Source: Acetoanaerobium noterae
Lineage (GTDB): Bacteria; Bacillota; Clostridia; Peptostreptococcales; Filifactoraceae
Assembly: GCF_900168025.1 (NCBI RefSeq)
Contig: NZ_FUYN01000004.1
Span: 176,206 to 240,205, forward strand
Direction of reading: 5' to 3'
Length of the DNA stretch: 64,000 nt
The notes beneath the pieces were generated by a model. It was not told the origin of the DNA. It saw nothing but the letters and a program-made list of their open reading frames with translations, and searched no databases. Of this stretch, positions 9,087 through 17,500 are shown piece by piece (positions within the stretch are counted from its first letter, which is position 1; every line of letters begins with the position of its first letter). Made by a program: the position numbers and the translations under genes.

Positions 9087-9572
9087 ATGAAAAAATACAT
9101 AATTAGCACAGAAGCTGCTCAGCATGCAATGAAGTTAACTCAAATGGGTGCGAATGTAAAACAGGTAAGTGGCAAATTATGCTACGTATCGTTTGATTTA
9201 GGTTATATGACACTAGAATATGTATATAACATAAATGCTAAAGGCAAGTATTTCTTAGAAAGAATAAAACCCTACCCACTTCCTATCAAAGCTTATGATA
9301 ATGAGGATGACGTAATTGATATAATAGAAATAGATGTAGAGCAGTTTAGAAATGCCGCTAACTCATCTCATGTAAGTGAGTTCATTACAATAAGCAACAA
9401 ACTACATGAAACTATTAAGAAATTTGAAGATTTGTTTCTATATTATAATGTACCAGCAGAACAAATTAGCCTTTTATTAAAAGAGGTTGATGAAATGAAC
9501 GATACTATAATGGAAACAAAAGCAAACAGTAAACGAGTTTACACAAAAAAAGAGCCAGAGACTCTAAAGTAA
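9087..9572 (+). CDS. Protein of unknown function (161 aa)
   Basis: I do not recognise this protein. It is a 161-residue soluble product with no signal peptide or membrane helix and a single cysteine (Cys32). The first 85 residues look alpha/beta, and the rest is helical, including a charged segment near 95-140 that could form a helical hairpin (ISNKLHETIKKFEDLFLYYN). A clear GAAGGGAG ribosome site precedes the ATG. It is followed by a strong two-way terminator at 9627-9679. It lies 95 bases after the ion transporter gene, in an AT-rich gap that could hold its own promoter. Its function cannot be inferred from its neighbours. Confidence 0.75.
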   Translation: MKKYIISTEAAQHAMKLTQMGANVKQVSGKLCYVSFDLGYMTLEYVYNINAKGKYFLERIKPYPLPIKAYDNEDDVIDIIEIDVEQFRNAANSSHVSEFITISNKLHETIKKFEDLFLYYNVPAEQISLLLKEVDEMNDTIMETKANSKRVYTKKEPETLK

Positions 9573-9626
9573 ATTGTTATATGCTCGACACATTATTATG
9601 TGTAAAAATTAAAGCAGCCTATTGTT

Positions 9627-9679
9627 AGCTCCTGTGTTACTAAAATAGAGTTAATCTATTTTTTAGTAATACAGGAGCT
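9627..9679. terminator. Two-way intrinsic terminator with long stem
   Basis: A near-perfect stem pairs AGCTCCTGTGTTACTAAAAT with its complement across the short loop GTTAA. It lies between a plus-strand gene ending at 9572 and a minus-strand gene ending at 9715, so it can end both transcripts. An outer pair of arms (TAAAGCAG near 9610 and CTGCTTTA near 9693) would extend the stem further with an internal bulge. Confidence 0.8.
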
Positions 9680-9714
9680 TTATACAATAAAACTGCTTTA
9701 TTTATTTTATAATA

Positions 9715-10989
9715 TTAGCCTAATAATGGCTTTAGTTTCTTTTCTCTTTCAAAATCTTCATTTGGCTCCAATAAGCCTAGTTTGTCTGCAAACATTTTTG
9801 TAGTGCTCGCTTGTATTAGAAGCGTTACAAGTATTGTCATAAATACTGCAGATGAAATGATATCACTATATGGCATTTTCATAGCTACGATTATTGATGA
9901 TAAAGCAGCTGGTATAACGCCTGTCTCTCTCACCCACATTATAAACATAAGCTCTTTTGATGACCATTTTACTTTTCTATCAGGTAAAGTACATATTAAT
10001 ACTGATATAGGTCTAGCTACAAGCATAAGAAGTAATACAAATACAAGTGACTGCTGCCAGTATTTCGCAAGGCTTACAAAATCAACATGTGTTCCAAGAA
10101 GTACAAATATTGACATTCTCATTAAAAGTGCCACTGTTTCTCTAAAATGCATTTGGGAAACGAAATCAGTTTCTGGAACCCAAAGCTTAAATACTTTTTT
10201 ATTTCCGCAAATAAGCCCCGTAACAAATGTAGCCATGTAGCCACTTCCTCCTAGCTCTTCAGCTAGTACAAATGATGTCGCTACTGTAACTAGTGAAAGT
10301 ATAGGTGCAAAATCATGGAAGTATCCATATTTTGTGTCTGAAATTAAAATTGAGAATAAAACTCCTACAGCTACTCCTACAGCTATTCCTCCAAAAATCA
10401 TAACTCCTAGTGTCTTTAGGTTAGCTGTTAGGCTAAATGTTCCTGAGTTTATTACTGCAAGTATAGCTACAACTAAGATTGCACCTACTGCATCATTAAA
10501 TGCTGACTCACTTATAACTGTTTGCTTTACTCTTTCTTTTATTTTTATCTTCTTAAATACAGGAACTAAGGTTGCCGGATCAGTTGAAGCTACTACAGCA
10601 CCAAGTAAAAGTCCATATATCATTGGAATTTTAAAAATATATATTGCTGCAAAACCTACTACTGCCGCTGAAATAACCACTCCTAGTGTAGACAGCAGGG
10701 AAACTGAAGTTTTTATATCATTTAATACTCTTAGCTTAACCTCTCTTCCCCCTTCATACAAAATGAAAGCTGAACCAAAGGTTAAAATCAACTGATTTCC
10801 AAGTGGATAATGGTCTATACTTACAAGATTTAATACTGATGGTCCTATGATAATTCCAGCCAATAAATAAAGCACCACATCTGGTACTTTTATTACTTCA
10901 CTTATTCTGGCAAATAGCATAGCAGTAATTACTAAGATTACAAACATAACTAAAATTTCACTAGTCATAATCATTGCTTGAGTCTGCAT
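9715..10989 (-). CDS. Cation/proton antiporter (CPA superfamily)
   Basis: This is a membrane antiporter of the Na+/H+ exchanger fold (PF00999), 424 residues with about 12 predicted helices. Typical features are LLAGIIIGPSVLNLV in the first helices, the ASTDPATLVPVFKKI segment with an aspartate, and the SAFNDAVGAILV helix whose Asn-Asp pair matches the ion-binding ND/DD pair of NhaP and NhaA families. There is no C-terminal TrkA-N or TrkA-C domain, so a KefB-like potassium efflux regulator is less likely. The start has a TGGAGG site. A possible promoter (TTGCTA, 17 bases, TATACT) lies upstream at about 11031-11059. The transported ion, Na+ or K+, is not settled. Confidence 0.88.
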   Translation of the reverse strand: MQTQAMIMTSEILVMFVILVITAMLFARISEVIKVPDVVLYLLAGIIIGPSVLNLVSIDHYPLGNQLILTFGSAFILYEGGREVKLRVLNDIKTSVSLLSTLGVVISAAVVGFAAIYIFKIPMIYGLLLGAVVASTDPATLVPVFKKIKIKERVKQTVISESAFNDAVGAILVVAILAVINSGTFSLTANLKTLGVMIFGGIAVGVAVGVLFSILISDTKYGYFHDFAPILSLVTVATSFVLAEELGGSGYMATFVTGLICGNKKVFKLWVPETDFVSQMHFRETVALLMRMSIFVLLGTHVDFVSLAKYWQQSLVFVLLLMLVARPISVLICTLPDRKVKWSSKELMFIMWVRETGVIPAALSSIIVAMKMPYSDIISSAVFMTILVTLLIQASTTKMFADKLGLLEPNEDFEREKKLKPLLG

Positions 10990-11070
10990 TTAAGATACCT
11001 CCATTTATAATTGCTTTATGAACAAATGAAAGTATACTCTCATGCAAGTTAAATAGCAAAATCGATTAAA

Positions 11071-11142
11071 GCTTGGATTAGACTAATATATACTGAAAAT
11101 GTTAAAGGATATCGATTTCCTCCCATTGGTTCTAATCCAAGC
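11071..11142. repeat. 12-bp perfect inverted repeat flanking a 48-base loop
   Basis: GCTTGGATTAGA at 11071-11082 is perfectly complementary to TCTAATCCAAGC at 11131-11142. A run of seven T residues follows on the plus strand, which would suit a plus-strand terminator, yet the genes on both sides are on the minus strand. The loop holds a smaller AGGA/TCCT pairing. It may be an imperfect terminator of the gene ending at 11191, the end of a plus-strand small RNA, or a structured element. Confidence 0.6.
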
Positions 11143-11190
11143 TCTTTTTTTCTTTGATTATCTCTGTTTTTCTATTATTTTTCATATATA

Positions 11191-11799
11191 TTATTTAAAT
11201 TTAATAAACTTTAATGTAAAATCCATAAATTCCTCTATGCTATCTATATATCCTGGCTTGGTTTTCCCTCTATGTTCTTTTGTCTGCCACATATACAAAA
11301 CTTCAAATCTTTTTATGCATATATCTAAATCTTCTTTTCCTAAAATTATATAATTTGATTCTAAATCTAATTCTAGCTCAGGATATTTTGAAATAATTCT
11401 ATATAATAAGCACACCCCATGATACATAACTTCTGCATCAAATACTTCTCTTATCTTTGAAGTAATAATAGGTATAGATTCTTTAACTAATTCTATATCA
11501 TTTGGAATTGCAACTGTAGATTTAAAAATTGTTTGAGTCTGTATGTTGTTACACTTGCCAGATAGTATTTTAATTACTTCTGAATAAAATTCAGGTGAAG
11601 CAAACTTCTCAATCATTTTAAAGCATATTGTTTGTTTAGAAGTATTTTGATTTACAGCTGTAAAAAATATTTCAAGAAAGTCTTCTACTTTTTCTGGATT
11701 TCCAATCATTTTGTTAAAAGATAAAAGAGGAATTCTATCAACTTGATTTGCATTAGAAATCAGATTGCTCATTGGTTTAATAATATAATCTCTATTCAT
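11191..11799 (-). CDS. Protein of unknown function (202 aa)
   Basis: I do not recognise this 202-residue protein. It appears soluble and mostly helical, with no signal peptide or membrane span. Three cysteines are scattered and do not form a metal motif. A segment near 85-140 (PNDIELVKESIPIITSKIRE) suggests a helical bundle. A modest AGGA ribosome site precedes the ATG. It stands alone: 250 AT-rich bases separate it from the universal stress gene upstream, and an inverted repeat and the antiporter gene follow. Codon use matches its neighbours, and the reading frame is long for chance. The role is unknown. Confidence 0.72.
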   Translation of the reverse strand: MNRDYIIKPMSNLISNANQVDRIPLLSFNKMIGNPEKVEDFLEIFFTAVNQNTSKQTICFKMIEKFASPEFYSEVIKILSGKCNNIQTQTIFKSTVAIPNDIELVKESIPIITSKIREVFDAEVMYHGVCLLYRIISKYPELELDLESNYIILGKEDLDICIKRFEVLYMWQTKEHRGKTKPGYIDSIEEFMDFTLKFIKFK

Positions 11800-11998
11800 A
11801 ATTTTCCTGATTAAATATCAGTATCTCCCCTTTTTATATAAATTTTATTTATATGAGCTTACACCCCTGTTTATAAATTATTTTAATTTTCTTACTTTAT
11901 ATAATAATATATTTTTGTTAATAATTATACAATTTAATAAATATAAGTATCAGAATTAAATTATTTTAAATAATGTAAAATTATTTTTTTCAAGAGAA

Positions 11999-12027
11999 AG
12001 CGCCTTAAGTGTTTCACTTAAAGCGCT
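11999..12027 (-). terminator. Intrinsic terminator after universal stress gene
   Basis: AGCGCCTTAAGTG pairs with CACTTAAAGCGCT around a TTT loop, with one bulge or mismatch. On the minus strand it follows the stop codon of the UspA-like gene by about 25 bases and leads into a T-rich tail. Confidence 0.7.
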
Positions 12028-12051
12028 GTAAAGCTTTATTTTCAATTTATT

Positions 12052-12477
12052 TTAGCTAATGATTAGAACAGGTACATTTGAGTTGTGAACAACTTTATTA
12101 GTTACGCTTCCTACGAAAAATCTTTTTGTAGAATTGATGTTTTGAGTATTCATAATAACTAAATCAAACTGCTCTTCTTCAGAGTATCTAATTATTTCAT
12201 CAGCTGGATTTCCTTTCAAAAGAACGGTCTGAGCGTCAATGTCTTTAAGTTTAAATCTTTCAGCAATGTCCTTTACAATCTTCTCGGCATATTCTACAAA
12301 ATGCTCATCTTTCATGTCCAGTAAATTAGATAATTGAGGGTGTGAATGTTTATCAGAAAAAGGAACTACTGATAGGATAACTAAGGATGCATCAAGCTTT
12401 TGTACTAAGTCGCAAGTGATTTTAAAGGTTTTGTCACTGAGCTTTTCGATGTCAACTGGTAATAAAATTTTTTGCAT
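12052..12477 (-). CDS. Universal stress protein (UspA family)
   Basis: This is a single-domain cytoplasmic UspA-fold protein with 141 residues. It begins with the usual strand KILLPVDIEKLSDKT and ends with FFVGSVTNKVVHNSNVPVLIIS, the family C-terminal motif. In ATP-binding members this end reads G-x2-G-x9-G-S/T. Here the first two glycines are replaced (NTQNINSTKRFFVGS), so ATP binding is doubtful. KGNPADEIIRY is the typical mid-domain motif. A strong GAGGGGG ribosome site precedes the ATG, and a terminator follows at 11999-12027, so the gene is probably monocistronic. Usp proteins are often induced by starvation or stress, but no regulatory site was identified here. Confidence 0.88.
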   Translation of the reverse strand: MQKILLPVDIEKLSDKTFKITCDLVQKLDASLVILSVVPFSDKHSHPQLSNLLDMKDEHFVEYAEKIVKDIAERFKLKDIDAQTVLLKGNPADEIIRYSEEEQFDLVIMNTQNINSTKRFFVGSVTNKVVHNSNVPVLIIS

Positions 12478-12663
12478 TAATCTTACCCCCTCTAATAAAT
12501 TTGAAGCTATATCAGCTTATTTTATTTATACCCATTCGAAAATATACTTATACAAAATTTGTCATTTTATTATTAATAATTAATTAATACAGATTTCCCT
12601 AGTTATAATCCTATTAAAGTGGTAAAATAGCATAAATTGAAAACTTTTAAGGAGGATTTTGTA

Positions 12664-14409
12664 GTGATTTTCGATGATAGAATGGATAGATTAAAAAGAA
12701 GAGCTGAGCTTGCTAGTGGAAAGCTTCTTCCAGATATGGTTCTAACAAATTGCAAGGTTATAAATGTTTTTAATGGAAAAATAATCCATGGTAATATTGC
12801 TATAGATGGTGGAAAAATAATAGGAATAGGTCCATATGAAGCTAAAGAAAAAATTGATTTAGGTGGTGCATACGTAGCTCCAGGTCTTATAGATGCGCAC
12901 ATGCATATGGAATCTACTTTAGTCACTCCTGGTCAAATGGCTAGAATAATTGTTCCAAGAGGAACTACTACAGTAGTGGCTGACCCCCACGAAATTGCTA
13001 ATGTTTTAGGAATTGAAGGCGTTGAATTTATGCTTGATGCCACTGAAAAAACTACTTTAAATGGTTTTTTTATGCTCCCTTCATGTGTTCCTTCTACTGA
13101 CTTCGAAACATCCGGTGCAAAACTAAATGCAGATAAGCTTTCTGAACTATTTAATCACCCAAAGGTTTTAGGCCTTGGTGAATTAATGAATTATCCAGGG
13201 GTTATAGCTGGAGATACTGATATGCTAGAAAAAATGAATATGGCTCAAAGTAAAATTATAGATGGCCATGGTCCAGAGCTAACTGGTAAAGATTTAAATG
13301 CCTATATGATTAACGGAGTTAGAACAGAGCATGAATGCAGCACAATAGAAGAAATGCAGGAACGTATTGGTCTTGGAATGTATATAGCAATAAGAGAAGG
13401 TTCAGCTGCTAAAAATTTGGATACTCTCATAAGAGGAGTAGACGAATATAATAAACATATGTGTATGTTCTGCACAGATGATAAAAATCCAGAAGACATC
13501 TTAAAGGAAGGTCATATAGACTATAACGTAAGAAGAGCTATAGAGCTAGGAGTATCTCCTATTACTGCTATTCAAATGGCTACTATAAATCCCGCAAGAT
13601 GCTATAATTTAAGGGATATAGGTGCGATTGCGCCTGGATACGATGCAGATTTAATAGTGTTTGATGATTTAAATACTTTTGAAATAAAAACCGTTTATAA
13701 AAAAGGCATAAAAGTAGCTGAAAATAAAACTGCGTTATTTGAAACTCAAGGTATAGATACAAGTAATGTTACTAAAACTGTTAAGCTTGATAAAATAACT
13801 TCTGATAAGTTCAAGCTCTTCTTGAATTCAGATATTGTTAATGTAATTAGAATTATACCAAACAGTATAGTCACTGAATCTGTAACAAGAAGAGTATATC
13901 TAGACCAAGATAACAATTTTAAATCTAATAAGCTTCTTGATGTTGTAAAAATTGCTGTAGTTGAAAGACATAAAAATACAAAAAATATTGGAATTGGTTT
14001 AGTAGAAAACTCTCATCTTCAAAATGGTGCGATTGCAACTACTATTTCTCATGATTCACATAATATAATAGTTATAGGTGACAACGATGAAGATATGGCG
14101 CTTGCTGTAAATACTTTAATTGACCTACAAGGTGGAATTGTCATAACCTCTAATAATGAAATAAAAGCATCTCTTGCCTTACCTATTGCTGGGTTAATGT
14201 CCGAAAAATCAATGGAAGAGGTTTGCTTGGATTTAAGAAAATTAAGAGAAGTCGCTATGAGCATTCTTAATATTCCTCACACCCTAGAACCGTTTATGAC
14301 CCTTAGTTTTATGGCTCTACCTGTTATTCCAGAGCTTAAGATAACTGATAAAGGATATTTTGATGTTAAAAGCTTTAAGTTCAAAGATATTGAAGTCCAG
14401 CAAAGCTAG
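12664..14409 (+). CDS. ade: Adenine deaminase
   Basis: Adenine deaminase converts adenine to hypoxanthine and ammonia for purine salvage or use as nitrogen source. It is a cytoplasmic metal-dependent amidohydrolase. The 581-residue sequence has the metal motif DAHMHMEST near 80, ADPHEIAN near 110, the active-site FCTDDKNPED near 280 and the amidohydrolase end VFDDLNTFEIKTVYKKG. The C-terminal domain typical of the microbial enzyme includes SHDSHNIIVIGDNDEDM and the GLMSEKS motif. A longer frame begins with TTG at 12637, but AAGGAGG at 12649-12655 lies inside it, so the GTG at 12664 is the likely start. A terminator at 14441-14470 separates it from the ABC importer downstream. Confidence 0.95.
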   Translation: MIFDDRMDRLKRRAELASGKLLPDMVLTNCKVINVFNGKIIHGNIAIDGGKIIGIGPYEAKEKIDLGGAYVAPGLIDAHMHMESTLVTPGQMARIIVPRGTTTVVADPHEIANVLGIEGVEFMLDATEKTTLNGFFMLPSCVPSTDFETSGAKLNADKLSELFNHPKVLGLGELMNYPGVIAGDTDMLEKMNMAQSKIIDGHGPELTGKDLNAYMINGVRTEHECSTIEEMQERIGLGMYIAIREGSAAKNLDTLIRGVDEYNKHMCMFCTDDKNPEDILKEGHIDYNVRRAIELGVSPITAIQMATINPARCYNLRDIGAIAPGYDADLIVFDDLNTFEIKTVYKKGIKVAENKTALFETQGIDTSNVTKTVKLDKITSDKFKLFLNSDIVNVIRIIPNSIVTESVTRRVYLDQDNNFKSNKLLDVVKIAVVERHKNTKNIGIGLVENSHLQNGAIATTISHDSHNIIVIGDNDEDMALAVNTLIDLQGGIVITSNNEIKASLALPIAGLMSEKSMEEVCLDLRKLREVAMSILNIPHTLEPFMTLSFMALPVIPELKITDKGYFDVKSFKFKDIEVQQS

Positions 14410-14440
14410 TCTTTAACCATATATTTCCATATAAAAATTA

Positions 14441-14470
14441 TAAACGCTATCATGCGTTTATTTTTTTATT
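14441..14470 (+). terminator. Intrinsic terminator after ade
   Basis: TAAACGC and GCGTTTA form a short stem around TATCAT, followed by seven T residues on the plus strand. It lies 32 bases past the adenine deaminase stop codon and marks the end of that transcript. Confidence 0.78.
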
Positions 14471-14641
14471 CATAAATAAATATTTAAAATATTGATTTTA
14501 CACATTTACAAATAAATTTTTATGACAAAATTATTTTTTGATTATATGAAATTTTCAAAATATATAGAATTTTTAACCAAAACCCCTTATAATGCTAATA
14601 AGTGTATTTACACTTAGTTACATAATAAAGGGGGAAATGTT

Positions 14642-15805
14642 GTGAAAAAACGTTTAATCGGATTAGCTTTAGCAATGTTAATGGCAATTCCAATGGCTGG
14701 TTGTAATACTCCAGCTGCTACAGAAGAACCTGCTGCTGAGCCAGCTGCAGATGCTGCTGCTAGCTACAAAATCGGTATCATGACTGGTACAGTATCTCAA
14801 GGTGAAGAGGAGTACCGTGCTGCTGAGAAGATGAAGGAAAAATATGGAGATCAAATTATTCTTCAAACTTATCCTGATAACTTCATGAAAGAGCAAGAAA
14901 CTACTATAGCAAACGTTATGAGTATGGCATCTGACCCAGATGTAAAAGCTATAATAGTAGTACAAGCTATACCTGGTACTTCTGCTGCAATCGACAAAGT
15001 TCGCGAGATGAGAGATGATATCTTATTTATCGCTGGTGTTCCTGGTGAAGACCCTGATATGATTGCTAGTAAAGCCGATGTTGTATTCCAAGCAGATGAA
15101 CTTGGAATGGGTACATCAATTATCGAACAAGCTGAAAAAATGGGCGCTAAAAACTTTGTTCACTATTCATTCCCAAGACATATGTCTTATCAGCTTCTTG
15201 CAATGAGAAGAGATATCTTCAGAGAAACTTGCGAAGCTAAAGGAATCAACTTTATTGATGCAACTGCTCCAGACCCAACAGGAGACGCTGGTGTTCCAGG
15301 TGCTCAGCAGTTCATTTTAGAAGATGTTCCTAGAAAAGTTAAAGAGCTTGGACCAGAAACAGCGTTCTTTAGTACTAACTGCTCAATGCAAGAGCCACTT
15401 ATCAAATCTGTATTAGAGCAAGGTGCTCTTTATCCACAGCAATGTTGTCCATCTCCTTACCACGGATATCCAGGAGCTCTTGGAATAGAGATTCCTGATG
15501 ACAAAAAAGGTGATGTTGATTATGTTGTAGAGCAAATCAGCGCTAAGATAGCTGAAAAAGGTGGAACAGGAAAATTCTCTACATGGCCAGTTCCAGTAAA
15601 CATGCTATTTGTTGAAGGTGGAGTTGAGTATGCTAGAGCATATGTAGAAGGCGAAATCACTGAAAAAGTTGACGAAGCTAAATTAGAAGAAATCTTCACA
15701 GAATTAGCTGGAAACCCAATCGACTTAACTACATTTACAAATGAAAGTACTGGAAATGAATTTAAAAACTTCTTTATGTTCCTTTCTGATTACATCACTT
15801 TCTAA
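14642..15805 (+). CDS. DUF3798-type ABC transporter substrate-binding lipoprotein
   Basis: This is an extracytoplasmic solute-binding lipoprotein with 387 residues. The signal peptide ends in a lipobox (IPMAGC) with acylation expected on Cys21, followed by an Ala/Glu-rich linker and a periplasmic-binding fold starting YKIGIMTGTVSQGEEEYRAAE. The overall character matches the DUF3798 family, which resembles sugar and BMP-type binding proteins. The start is GTG behind AAAGGGGG. The codon use is more biased to preferred codons than its neighbours, suggesting high expression. An ATPase and two permease genes follow. A hairpin at 15833-15853 separates it from the ATPase gene. The ligand is unknown; nucleoside or nucleobase is suggested only by the nearby ade gene and by permease type. 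Confidence 0.85.
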   Translation: MKKRLIGLALAMLMAIPMAGCNTPAATEEPAAEPAADAAASYKIGIMTGTVSQGEEEYRAAEKMKEKYGDQIILQTYPDNFMKEQETTIANVMSMASDPDVKAIIVVQAIPGTSAAIDKVREMRDDILFIAGVPGEDPDMIASKADVVFQADELGMGTSIIEQAEKMGAKNFVHYSFPRHMSYQLLAMRRDIFRETCEAKGINFIDATAPDPTGDAGVPGAQQFILEDVPRKVKELGPETAFFSTNCSMQEPLIKSVLEQGALYPQQCCPSPYHGYPGALGIEIPDDKKGDVDYVVEQISAKIAEKGGTGKFSTWPVPVNMLFVEGGVEYARAYVEGEITEKVDEAKLEEIFTELAGNPIDLTTFTNESTGNEFKNFFMFLSDYITF

Positions 15806-15832
15806 ACTAAAAACCTAACGATTTTTGTCTGT

Positions 15833-15853
15833 GCTGCCACATTATGTGGCAGC
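15833..15853 (+). promoter_or_regulatory. Intercistronic hairpin between binding-protein and ATPase genes
   Basis: GCTGCCACA pairs perfectly with TGTGGCAGC across a TTA loop, followed by CTAATTTTAG rather than a clean T run. A stable hairpin here would protect the upstream binding-protein message from 3' decay or act as a partial terminator. Either would give more binding protein than membrane components, a common arrangement in ABC importers. Confidence 0.7.
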
Positions 15854-15897
15854 CTAATTTTAGTCCAAAATGACAATTTACAGCTTAGGGGGAAAAT

Positions 15898-17499
15898 ATG
15901 CAAAATCAAGAATATATAATACAGATGAAGGATATACGCAAAGAATACTTTGGCAATCCTGTTTTAAAAGGTGTAAATCTAAATGTAAAAAAAGGTGAGA
16001 TTCATGCTCTATTAGGTGAAAATGGAGCAGGAAAATCTACACTTATGAATATCCTATTTGGAATGCCAGTAATTCATTCAACTGGTGGATATCAAGGCGA
16101 AGTTACCTTTGATGGTCAGCTTACTACTATCGATTCTCCAAATACAGCTATGAATTTAGGTATAGGAATGGTCCATCAGGAGTTTATGCTTATTCCTGGA
16201 TTTAGTATCACTGAAAATATAAAGCTTAATCGTGAAATTCTAAAGCCAAATATTTTTAGTCCTATGCTTGGAGATCAAGCAAAAACATTAGATTTTAAAA
16301 AAATGGACCAAGAGTCTCAGGTTTCATTAGATACTTTGGGTCTTAATCTAAAAGTCCAAAGCAAGGTTGAAGGACTTCCTGTTGGATTCATGCAGTTTAT
16401 CGAGATTGCTAGGGAAATTGATAAAAAAAATATGAGGCTTATGGTATTTGATGAGCCTACAGCCGTACTTACTGAAAGTGAAGCAGATACTTTACTTAAG
16501 GCAATGAGAAGAATTGCAGACAGTGGTATATCAATTCTATTTATAACTCACAGATTAGATGAAGTTATGCAGGTTTCAGATTCTATCACTGTACTTAGAG
16601 ATGGAGAACAAGTTGCAAGTCTTAACACAAAGGATACAAATGTTATAGAGCTTGCTGAAATAATGGTTGGAAGAAAAATCGAAAATATGGCTCAAAGGGA
16701 AGAACATGAATCTTCTAAAGAAGTAATTATGAAAATTGATAATTTAGTTGTAGATATGCCTGGCGAGGAAGTAAAGGGCGTTAATTTAGAAATTAAAAAA
16801 GGTGAGATTTTAGGTATTGGAGGACTTGCTGGCCAAGGAAAAATAGGTATACCAAATGGAATTATGGGAATCTATCCTTCTAAAGGTTCAGTGACATTTA
16901 ATGGTCAAAATATTCCTCTTAATAACCCTGCTCAATCTTTGAAAAGTAAAATTGCCTTTGTTTCTGAAGATAGACGTGGCGTTGGTCTACTGCTTGATTG
17001 CTCAATAGAAGAAAATATCGTTCTTACCTCTATGCAGATTCAAAATAAATTCATAAAAAATTATGGAATAATGACTCAAATTGATAAAAAAGCAATTAGA
17101 GCTCACGCTTTAGAAATGATAACTAATCTAGATATAAGATGTACTGGTCCAGAACAGCTCACAAGAAGGCTAAGTGGTGGTAATCAGCAAAAGGTTTGTA
17201 TAGCTAGGGCTCTTACTCTTGATCCTGAAATTATATTTGTTTCAGAACCAACAAGAGGTATTGATATCGGAGCTAAAAAACTGGTTCTTGATACACTAGT
17301 TGAGCTTAATAAAAGACTTGGAATGACCGTAGTTGTAATATCAAGTGAGCTAGCTGAGCTTAGATCAGTTTGTGATAGAATAGCTATTGTAACTGAAGGA
17401 AAAATTGAAGGTATCCTATCTCCTAGTGATAATGATGCAGATTTTGGATTAATGATGTCTGGTGACTATCATAAAATTCATGGAAAGGAGGTAGGTTAA
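15898..17499 (+). CDS. ABC importer ATPase with two nucleotide-binding domains
   Basis: This 533-residue ATPase drives the importer formed with the two permeases that follow. It belongs to the sugar/nucleoside type with tandem domains (RbsA, NupO-like). Domain 1 (about 5-250) has Walker A GENGAGKST and Walker B LMVFDEPTAV, but its signature region reads LPVGFMQFIEIAREI, far from LSGGQ. Domain 2 (about 265-520) has a good signature LSGGNQQKVCIARAL, a Walker A-like GLAGQGKIG lacking the Ser/Thr after lysine, and VSEPTRGID in place of the Walker B DEPT. Such asymmetry is known in this family. AGGGGG precedes the ATG, and the stop lies one base before the next gene's start. Confidence 0.93.
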   Translation: MQNQEYIIQMKDIRKEYFGNPVLKGVNLNVKKGEIHALLGENGAGKSTLMNILFGMPVIHSTGGYQGEVTFDGQLTTIDSPNTAMNLGIGMVHQEFMLIPGFSITENIKLNREILKPNIFSPMLGDQAKTLDFKKMDQESQVSLDTLGLNLKVQSKVEGLPVGFMQFIEIAREIDKKNMRLMVFDEPTAVLTESEADTLLKAMRRIADSGISILFITHRLDEVMQVSDSITVLRDGEQVASLNTKDTNVIELAEIMVGRKIENMAQREEHESSKEVIMKIDNLVVDMPGEEVKGVNLEIKKGEILGIGGLAGQGKIGIPNGIMGIYPSKGSVTFNGQNIPLNNPAQSLKSKIAFVSEDRRGVGLLLDCSIEENIVLTSMQIQNKFIKNYGIMTQIDKKAIRAHALEMITNLDIRCTGPEQLTRRLSGGNQQKVCIARALTLDPEIIFVSEPTRGIDIGAKKLVLDTLVELNKRLGMTVVVISSELAELRSVCDRIAIVTEGKIEGILSPSDNDADFGLMMSGDYHKIHGKEVG

Positions 17500-17500
17500 T

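Noticed and set aside
9782..10795. Two plus-strand open frames of about 150 codons opposite the antiporter gene
   Set aside because: They mirror the hydrophobic antiporter gene, are rich in Thr, Ile and Ser as expected of antisense frames, and lack ribosome sites.
10990..11190. Known sodium or lithium riboswitch before the antiporter
   Set aside because: I could not match the inverted repeat to any known aptamer core, and the likely antiporter promoter lies downstream of it.
12480..12663. Purine riboswitch before adenine deaminase
   Set aside because: The leader lacks the conserved purine-aptamer loops and three-way junction, and is only simple AT-rich sequence.
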